A stretch of 10,903 bases of DNA from contig PLFA01000042.1 of NCBI GenBank assembly GCA_003136615.1, positions 13,585 through 24,487 of the forward strand, given 5' to 3'. How positions within the stretch are numbered: the stretch's first letter is position 1; every line of letters starts with the position of its first letter. Both the position numbers and the translations under genes were made by a program. Of the stretch, positions 5,790 to 10,903 are shown piece by piece. The notes beneath the pieces are model-generated. The model was given only the letters and a program-made list of their open reading frames with translations. It was not told the origin of the DNA and did no database searches. Source of the stretch: Caulobacteraceae bacterium. GTDB lineage: Bacteria > Pseudomonadota > Alphaproteobacteria > Caulobacterales > Caulobacteraceae.

Positions 5790-6467
5790 TTGCCCCGTGT
5801 TCTGACCATCGAGGATGACGAGCCCACCGCAGGTGAGATCGCGCGGGAGCTGACCGCGCACGGCTTCACCGTCGATTGCGCCGCGCGGGGAGAGGAAGGC
5901 CTGCGACTGGCTAAGGACGGCGCCTATGACGCCATCACCCTTGATCGCATGCTGCCCGATCTGGACGGGCTGACCATTGCCTCTTCGCTCAAAGCCGGCG
6001 GCGTGGATACGCCCATCCTGATGATCAGCGCCCTTGATGATGTTGACGAGCGGGTGCGAGGACTGCGGGCCGGCGGGGATGATTATCTCACAAAGCCCTT
6101 CGCCCTGGCCGAGATGGCCGCGCGGGTGGAGGTTCTGGTGCGCCGCCGGCGGGCCGAGGCCGACCGACTGGTGCTCAAATATGCGGACCTTGAACTTGAT
6201 CTCGTCCATCACGCCGCCCGGCGGGGCGCGCGCGAGATCCGACTCTTTCCCAAGGAGATCAAGCTGTTGGAGCTGTTCATGCGCAATCCGGGTCAGACCC
6301 TCACCCGGGCGATGATTTTCGAGAGGGTCTGGGGCTACAGCTTCGATCCCGGCACCAACCTGATCGACGTGCACATTAAGGGGCTGCGCCAAAAGCTCGA
6401 CGCCCCGGGATCAGCGAGCCTGATCCAGACCGTGCGCGGCGCCGGATATTGCCTTCGTGCAGACTAG
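5790..6467 (+). CDS. OmpR/PhoB-family two-component response regulator
   Basis: With start TTG 5790 the product has 225 residues, the usual OmpR-class size. The receiver domain (1-118) shows the acidic pocket E8/D9/D10, the phospho-acceptor D52 in ITLDRMLP, S80 in the MISA segment and K102 in YLTKPF. The winged-helix DNA-binding domain (about 128-224) ends with the expected VWGYSFDPGTNLIDVHIKGL...TVRGAGY pattern. The frame is open upstream to 5652, but residues ahead of PRVLTIEDD do not belong to the fold; the RBS is weak (TAGG about 13 nt upstream). It overlaps the sensor kinase gene by 11 nt and is translated together with it. Its likely target is the RND efflux operon that converges from the right, and possibly its own promoter. 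The signal is not evident. Confidence 0.92.
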   Translation: MPRVLTIEDDEPTAGEIARELTAHGFTVDCAARGEEGLRLAKDGAYDAITLDRMLPDLDGLTIASSLKAGGVDTPILMISALDDVDERVRGLRAGGDDYLTKPFALAEMAARVEVLVRRRRAEADRLVLKYADLELDLVHHAARRGAREIRLFPKEIKLLELFMRNPGQTLTRAMIFERVWGYSFDPGTNLIDVHIKGLRQKLDAPGSASLIQTVRGAGYCLRAD

Positions 6468-7797
6468 CGGTCTCTGGCGCACCTCCACCTTTCGCCTGTC
6501 GGCCCTTTTTGGGGCGCTCTATGCCTTGGGCATCGTTCTGCTGCTGGGGCTCGTCTATGTGCAGACGGCGGCCTATCTCGCCGGCAGGTCGGACCGGATC
6601 ATTCGCGCGGAGGCGGATGTAATGGAGCGCGGCGGCCCCGATGACATTCTGAGGGCCATGTCCAGGGCGTCCAGCCGCGACCCCTTCAGCCGTTTCGCGT
6701 TGTACGCGGCGACGGGAGAGCGCGTGGCGGGGGACGCGCCGCTTAACCCATCTGATCTGCCTCTGAACGGCCAGCCCCGGGAGACCCGCCTGGGCCCTGG
6801 CATCCCGGCCCGCGCCCTGGCGGAGCGGACGCCCTGGGGCGAGATCCTGATCGTGGCGCGCGATAGCCGCCAGATCGTGGAACTGCGCCACATCGTCCTG
6901 AGCGCACTGATCTGGAGCGGCGCGATCATCGCGATCCTGGGGCTGGCGTCCGGAATAGGCCTGAGCCTCCGCCCTCTGGCGCGGATCCGGTCCATGCAGG
7001 CCGCCAGCGACGCGATCACCTCGGGCGACTTTTCCAGACGCCTACCCATAGCCGGCGCGCGCGACGAACTGGACGAACTTGCCACCATCGCCAATCAGAT
7101 GATGGACGAGGCCGTCCGGCTGATGATCCAGGCGCGTACCGTGGGCGAGGGCGTCGCCCATGAGCTTCGCTCTCCCCTCACCCGCCTGCGCGCCAGCCTG
7201 GATCATGCCGCCCAGGGACTTGAGGCCGACGATGGCAGGAGACGCCTGCTGGAAGCCTGTGTCGGTGAGGCCGATGGGGTCTTGAAACGCTTTCACGCCC
7301 TGTTGCGCATCGCCGCTTTGGAGGCGCGCGGGCGGGGTCTGGCGCGACCGCCGGTTCCTCTGGCGATAATCGTCGAGCAGATCGCCGAGCTTTATGCACC
7401 GTTGGCCGCGGAACGCGGGCTCGCTCTCAAGGTGAGCAGCGCCCCTGGCCTCCTGATTGAGGCGGACGGCGAGCTGATCTTCGAGGCTCTCTCCAACCTC
7501 GTGGACAACGGCCTGAAATTCACGCCGGCGGGCGGGGAGGTCCGGCTTGGCGCCGCTCCCGGTCCCGGCGGCCCGATCATCGAGGTCGCCGATACGGGCC
7601 CGGGCATCGCCCAGGCCGAGCGCGCCTTTGTCACCCGCCGGTTCTATCGCAGCCCCCGGCACGCCCAAGCCAGCGGCCATGGCCTGGGCCTCAGCCTCGT
7701 GGCGGCGGTGGCGGACCTGCATGGCTTTGGGTTGGAATTCGACGATGCGGGGCCCGGGACTATCGTGCGCATCATCTGTCGGGCGCCACTGGGATGA
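6457..7797 (+). CDS. Membrane sensor histidine kinase, partner of the upstream response regulator
   Basis: This is a 446-residue kinase. TM1 is at about 13-35 and TM2 at about 146-168, flanking a periplasmic loop of about 110 residues. A HAMP domain (about 169-222) follows, then HisKA with the phospho-acceptor H235 in AHELRSPLTRLRASLD, and a HATPase_c domain. The N box is LVDNGLKF (N351), the G1 box DTGPGI from D379, and the G2 box GHGLGLSL at 407-414. All residues needed for activity are present. It starts at GTG 6457 inside the regulator's last codons. The periplasmic loop has few Met residues and no His until H145 at the membrane, unlike the metal-binding loops of CusS/SilS-type sensors, so direct Cu/Ag sensing is unlikely. 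It ends 3 nt from the stop of the outer-membrane efflux gene on the opposite strand. Confidence 0.93.
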   Translation: MQTSGLWRTSTFRLSALFGALYALGIVLLLGLVYVQTAAYLAGRSDRIIRAEADVMERGGPDDILRAMSRASSRDPFSRFALYAATGERVAGDAPLNPSDLPLNGQPRETRLGPGIPARALAERTPWGEILIVARDSRQIVELRHIVLSALIWSGAIIAILGLASGIGLSLRPLARIRSMQAASDAITSGDFSRRLPIAGARDELDELATIANQMMDEAVRLMIQARTVGEGVAHELRSPLTRLRASLDHAAQGLEADDGRRRLLEACVGEADGVLKRFHALLRIAALEARGRGLARPPVPLAIIVEQIAELYAPLAAERGLALKVSSAPGLLIEADGELIFEALSNLVDNGLKFTPAGGEVRLGAAPGPGGPIIEVADTGPGIAQAERAFVTRRFYRSPRHAQASGHGLGLSLVAAVADLHGFGLEFDDAGPGTIVRIICRAPLG

Positions 7798-7800
7798 GGC

Positions 7801-9309
7801 TCAGCCGCCGCTCACGGAGGGCGGGGCGTGCAGATGCGACGCCTGGGCCAGAGATGGGAGGTCGGACGTGGTCCAGCCGCCGCCAAGGGCAAGGACAAGA
7901 TTGACGCTGGCTTGTTGACGGGCGGTCTCAAGGCTGAGGGCCGTCTCCTTGGCCTGGAGTTCGGCGGCCTGGGCGATGACCACCTCAAGGTAATTCGTCG
8001 CCCCCTCGCGATAGCGAACCAGGGAAAGGTGGGTCGTGGCCTGGGCGGCGCGCACGGCGTCGGATTCGTCGGCGGCCTCGGCGGAATAGTGGTTGGCCAG
8101 GGCCAATTGGTCCTCCACCTGCTGAAAAGCGCGAAGCACGGTAGCGCGATAATCGCCGCTGGCGATCATGAACTGGGCGCGCGCCCCGGCGACCACGGCG
8201 TGGCGATAGCCGCCATCGAAGATCTCAAATGTGAACTGCGGCCCCACGGTCCAGAAGCTATTGGGGACGGTAAGAAGATTGAGCTCGCCCGTGTTCTGGA
8301 AGCCGCCCTGGGGGTTCAGGGAGATGGTCGGAAAGAAAGCCGCCCGCGCCACGCCGATCTGACGATTGGCTTCAAAAGCCCGCCGCTCCGCCGCGGCGAT
8401 GTCCGGGCGCCTTTGCAGGAGCCCTGAGGGAACCCCCGCCGGAATGGCCGGTATCCGGGTGGATTCCGGAGCGGGCGGCAGCGAGAAACCCGACGCCGGC
8501 TGGCCGATCAGGCTGGCGATGGCGTGTTCGTAGAGGGCGCGATGGGCGGCCACATCGGAGACCTGAGCCTTGACGCTGGAGAGCTGGGTCATGGCGCGAT
8601 CCACGTCCAGGCCCGAAGCCGCCCCGCCGTTATGGCGCGCCTCGGTGAGATCTAATGCCTTGTCATAGGCCGAGACGGTCTGATCCAGAAGCTTCGCCTG
8701 GGCGTCGAGCCCGCGAAGGCTCAGATAATCATTGGCCAGTTCCGCCTGTAGACCGAGCTTCGCGACGGCGAGATCGGCGGCGCTGGCCTGGGCCTCGGCG
8801 CGGCCGGCGGCGACCAGATTGCGGATGCGGCCCCAGAAGTCGATCTCGTAATAGCCCTGAGCACCCAGGGTATTGACGCTGTAATTGTTGGGCTCGCCAC
8901 CGCCGCGAAGGGGCCGGTCCACCGACTGCCGGTTGAGATTCGAGGAGCCGGAGGCGCCGATGGCGGGAAGAAGCTGGGCGCTGGCCTCGGCGGCGAAGGC
9001 GCGGGCCTGATCATAGGCGGCGATATCGGCGGCAAGGGTGGGATTGGCCGTCTCCACACGCCGCTCCAGCCCATCGAGGATCGGGTCCTGGAACACCGCC
9101 CACCAGGCGCCGCGCGGCGCCGCATCATTGGGAGCCGCCATCGTCCAGGTACCGCTTTCCTTATAGGCGCCGGGCGCGGGAGCGGTCAGCTGGGGGCGGT
9201 CATAGGCTGGGGCCAAGTCGCAGCCCGCCGCCGCCAATGCGACCCCCAAAATCAGCCCCATCGTGAGGAGGTGACACGGACTGGGCGCCTGAAGTTCAGC
9301 CCGCCGCAT
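7801..9309 (-). CDS. RND efflux outer-membrane channel lipoprotein (NodT/OprM family)
   Basis: From ATG 9309 this is a 502-residue outer-membrane factor. A lipoprotein signal peptide has its hydrophobic core at about 17-29 and the lipobox LAAAGC with acylated C30. The mature start DLAPAYDRP is typical of the family. Two OEP repeats follow: helical segments such as WWAVFQDPILDGLERRV...NPTLAADIAAYDQARA, then GAASGLDVDRAMTQLSSVKAQ, and in the second half PTISLNPQGGF and YREGATNYLEVVIAQ. It trimerises as the exit duct for the adaptor and RND pump encoded upstream. The frame is open to 9420 but that start is deep in the adaptor gene. ATG 9309 overlaps the adaptor end by 14 nt; ATG 9261 would also keep the lipobox. 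No good RBS is seen at either, so translational coupling is likely. It is the last gene of the efflux operon. Confidence 0.92.
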   Translation of the reverse strand: MRRAELQAPSPCHLLTMGLILGVALAAAGCDLAPAYDRPQLTAPAPGAYKESGTWTMAAPNDAAPRGAWWAVFQDPILDGLERRVETANPTLAADIAAYDQARAFAAEASAQLLPAIGASGSSNLNRQSVDRPLRGGGEPNNYSVNTLGAQGYYEIDFWGRIRNLVAAGRAEAQASAADLAVAKLGLQAELANDYLSLRGLDAQAKLLDQTVSAYDKALDLTEARHNGGAASGLDVDRAMTQLSSVKAQVSDVAAHRALYEHAIASLIGQPASGFSLPPAPESTRIPAIPAGVPSGLLQRRPDIAAAERRAFEANRQIGVARAAFFPTISLNPQGGFQNTGELNLLTVPNSFWTVGPQFTFEIFDGGYRHAVVAGARAQFMIASGDYRATVLRAFQQVEDQLALANHYSAEAADESDAVRAAQATTHLSLVRYREGATNYLEVVIAQAAELQAKETALSLETARQQASVNLVLALGGGWTTSDLPSLAQASHLHAPPSVSGG

Positions 9310-10540
9310 GTGCAGACCCGCTCGGGCGGCCACCGGCCCCCGCGCTGCTTGGGGGTTGGGCAAGGCGAACAAGCTCACCGCTGACGATGGAGTCAGGCGG
9401 GCTGTCGATGACTTTGTCACCGGGCGAAAGTCCCGAAGCGATCTCGATTGACGCGCCGAGGTCCTCGCCCACCACGACCGGTTTCAGAATCACCCGGTTA
9501 TTCGGCCCCAGCACAGCCACCTCGGAGCCCTTGTTTCGGAAGATCAGAACGCTGGAGGGCAGGCGCACGGTATGGCCGCCGCTGACATCGTCCCCAGGCA
9601 TCCGGAATGTGACCTGGGCGTAGTCGCCCGCGGTGAGAAGCCCAGCGGCATTATTGACCATCAGTTCGACAAGCACCGTCCCCGTATGGTCGCTGACGGC
9701 GTTGGCGGTGGTGGTCAGTTCCGCCGGGAACGTGCGGCCGGGAAACTCCGGCACCGTCAGGGTCGCCTTCACCCCGGGCTTGATGCGAGCGGAATCCACC
9801 TGCGGCACACTGACATAGAGGCGAAGCTGATTGACCTTGGCGACATCGAAAAGCTCGGAGCTGGGCGTGGCGGCCGCCCCAGCATTGATCAGAAAACCCA
9901 CATCGGTCTTGCGCGCGGTGACGACGCCATCGAAGGGGGCGACGATGCGGGAGAAGGCCTTGAGCGCGAGAAGCCGTCCGACATTGGCCTTGGCGGCGTT
10001 CACCTCGGCGGTCTTGGCGGCGAAGTCACCGTTCTTCTCGTCGGTCTCCTGGGCCGACACGGCGTCCTGTTTCAACAGGTTCGTCCAGCGCCGCGCGGTG
10101 ATCTGGGCCAAGTTCATATTGGCCTGAGCCGTCGCCAGGTCCGCCTTGGCCTGGATGAGTTGCTGGTCGAGGTCCGGCGTGTCGATCGTGGCGAGGAGCT
10201 CGCCGCCTTTCACCCGCGCGCCGATGTCATGATACCAGGCCTTCAGATAGCCGGGCACACGGGCATAGATGGGCGCATTGTAAAACGCGTTCAGCGTGCC
10301 GGGGAGGACGAGATCCTCGGTCGCGGTCTCCGGCTCGGCGGAGACAAGGCTCACCACCGGAATCGCCTGGGTGTTGGTCCAGGTCTTGGTCTGATGGGCC
10401 TGCGCCATCCGGCTGGCGATGCCGATGACCACGACGATGAGAGCGAGGACAACAGCCACGACCCCCGCGGTCATCAGGGCGCGGCGGGAGGGCTGGGGCG
10501 CTGGCGGTGGGGCGGCGCCGGCGCGGTGGTCACTGGGCAT
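9296..10540 (-). CDS. RND efflux periplasmic adaptor (membrane fusion protein, HlyD/AcrA type)
   Basis: This 414-residue adaptor has a short Pro-rich cytoplasmic N-terminus (1-20) and one membrane anchor (about 21-43). A first half-lipoyl/barrel segment with YARVPGYLKAWYHDIGARVK (92-111) and IDTPDLDQQL follows, then an alpha-helical hairpin (about 124-195). The second half-lipoyl segment is IVAPFDGVVTAR (from 199), followed by beta-barrel and membrane-proximal domains. It bridges the RND pump and the outer-membrane factor. ATG 10540 overlaps the end of the RND gene by 11 nt without a clear RBS, so translational coupling is likely. The C-terminal tail is low complexity (Gly/Ser/Ala/Pro). No Met-rich or His-rich metal motif is visible, which argues for a drug-type rather than a Cu/Ag-type system, although substrates cannot be set from the adaptor. 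Confidence 0.93.
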   Translation of the reverse strand: MPSDHRAGAAPPPAPQPSRRALMTAGVVAVVLALIVVVIGIASRMAQAHQTKTWTNTQAIPVVSLVSAEPETATEDLVLPGTLNAFYNAPIYARVPGYLKAWYHDIGARVKGGELLATIDTPDLDQQLIQAKADLATAQANMNLAQITARRWTNLLKQDAVSAQETDEKNGDFAAKTAEVNAAKANVGRLLALKAFSRIVAPFDGVVTARKTDVGFLINAGAAATPSSELFDVAKVNQLRLYVSVPQVDSARIKPGVKATLTVPEFPGRTFPAELTTTANAVSDHTGTVLVELMVNNAAGLLTAGDYAQVTFRMPGDDVSGGHTVRLPSSVLIFRNKGSEVAVLGPNNRVILKPVVVGEDLGASIEIASGLSPGDKVIDSPPDSIVSGELVRLAQPPSSAGAGGRPSGSAHAAG

Positions 10541-10903
10541 GAGCGGGCTCTGGGGGAGGAAAGTCTGGGGGGCGATAGGGTTCCGGCGCCGGCGCCGGTT
10601 TCGGCTTGCCGTGGACCAGGCTGAAGACGACCGGCACGAACATCAGGGTGGCCACGGTCGCAAAGATCAGACCGCCGATCACCGCCCGGCCGAGGGGCGC
10701 GTTCTGCTCGCCGCCCTCGCCCAGCGCCAGGGCCATGGGGAACATGCCAATGATCATGGCCAGAGCGGTCATGAGGACGGGGCGAAACCGTGTGTAGCCT
10801 GCCGCCAGCGCCGCTTCGACGGCGTCGCCGGTGATCTCAAGCTGCTCGCGACAGAAGCTGACCACAAGGATGGAATTGGCGGTGGCGACGCCCATGCACA
10901 TGA
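10530..10903 (-). CDS. RND efflux pump inner-membrane permease, C-terminal end only
   Basis: The last 123 complete codons of a leftward gene enter from the right window edge. An ATG at 10901 is internal, since GVATANSILVVSF is a conserved TM segment near the end of about 1,000-residue RND permeases. The loop FCREQLEITGDAVEAALAAGYTRFRPVLMTALAMIIGMFPMAL and the final helix AVIGGLIFATVATLMFVPVVFSLV follow in the family order. These proton-driven pumps take substrates from the periplasm and inner membrane. The cytoplasmic tail after the last helix is Pro-rich (KPKPAPAPEPYRPP...). It is the first visible gene of the RND-adaptor-channel operon. The GVATANSI form resembles multidrug-type permeases, but without the rest of the protein the subclass is not secure. 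Confidence 0.92.
   Translation of the reverse strand, partial: MCMGVATANSILVVSFCREQLEITGDAVEAALAAGYTRFRPVLMTALAMIIGMFPMALALGEGGEQNAPLGRAVIGGLIFATVATLMFVPVVFSLVHGKPKPAPAPEPYRPPDFPPPEPAHAQ

Noticed and set aside
7795..7803. Palindrome TGAGGCTCA at the kinase/channel junction
   Set aside because: It arises because both convergent genes end in TGA. With 4-bp arms it is too short to be a terminator.
7828..8427. 199-codon open frame on the plus strand
   Set aside because: It is antisense to the outer-membrane channel gene, with Gly-rich shadow composition.
9261..9275. Anti-Shine-Dalgarno-like CACCTCCTC before ATG 9261 of the outer-membrane factor
   Set aside because: It encodes part of the n-region of the lipoprotein signal (His-Leu-Leu-Thr) and has no nearby partner RBS that I could pair convincingly.
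9572..10624. 350-codon open frame on the plus strand
   Set aside because: It lies opposite the clearly real adaptor gene. The Gly/Arg/His-rich composition is that of an antisense shadow in GC-rich DNA, with no recognisable domain.

Overview
The window is GC-rich, densely packed bacterial DNA with short gaps, several overlapping start/stop codons and GTG/TTG starts. Codon use and the mix of protein families suggest an alphaproteobacterium, possibly Caulobacterales or a relative. That placement is inference from style only, because no rRNA or other marker gene is present. No tRNA, rRNA, CRISPR array, transposase or phage gene was seen.

Region 1 (1-4504) is an arsenic-resistance block. Rightward, arsR, arsB and arsC form a tight operon: an As(III)-sensing repressor with a C-terminal Cys-Cys...Cys site, an arsenite efflux permease very like the E. 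coli type, and a glutaredoxin-type arsenate reductase. Leftward, from the other side of one AT-rich palindrome that overlaps the arsR start codon, run a DHA2-type MFS exporter and then a Rieske-[2Fe-2S]/FAD oxidoreductase cut by the window edge. If the palindrome is the ArsR operator, one repressor would control both the classical arsRBC genes and a less familiar exporter-plus-oxidoreductase pair.

Region 2 (4512-5789) holds a leftward nitronate monooxygenase (NMO) that converges on arsC. Just upstream of its start is a perfect 7-1-7 palindrome of the kind bound by TetR-family repressors, with no TetR gene in view. The gap to the next gene holds a short open frame that starts like a Tat signal peptide and may be a gene remnant.

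Region 3 (5790-10903) is a regulated tripartite efflux locus. A rightward OmpR-type response regulator and histidine kinase (11-nt overlap) converge, 3 nt apart, on a leftward operon. That operon reads RND inner-membrane pump (only its C-terminal end is present), periplasmic adaptor, then NodT-type outer-membrane factor, each overlapping the next by 11-14 nt. The two-component system probably controls the pump. Its sensor loop lacks the His/Met clusters expected of a copper or silver sensor, so a drug, envelope or other chemical signal is more likely.

Points for a second look: the palindrome-linked MFS/Rieske-FAD genes beside arsRBC; a REP-like hairpin in the MFS leader; a possible RBS-masking structure before the Rieske gene; an in-frame ATG-amber start just ahead of arsB; the orphan operator before NMO; and the Tat-like fragment.
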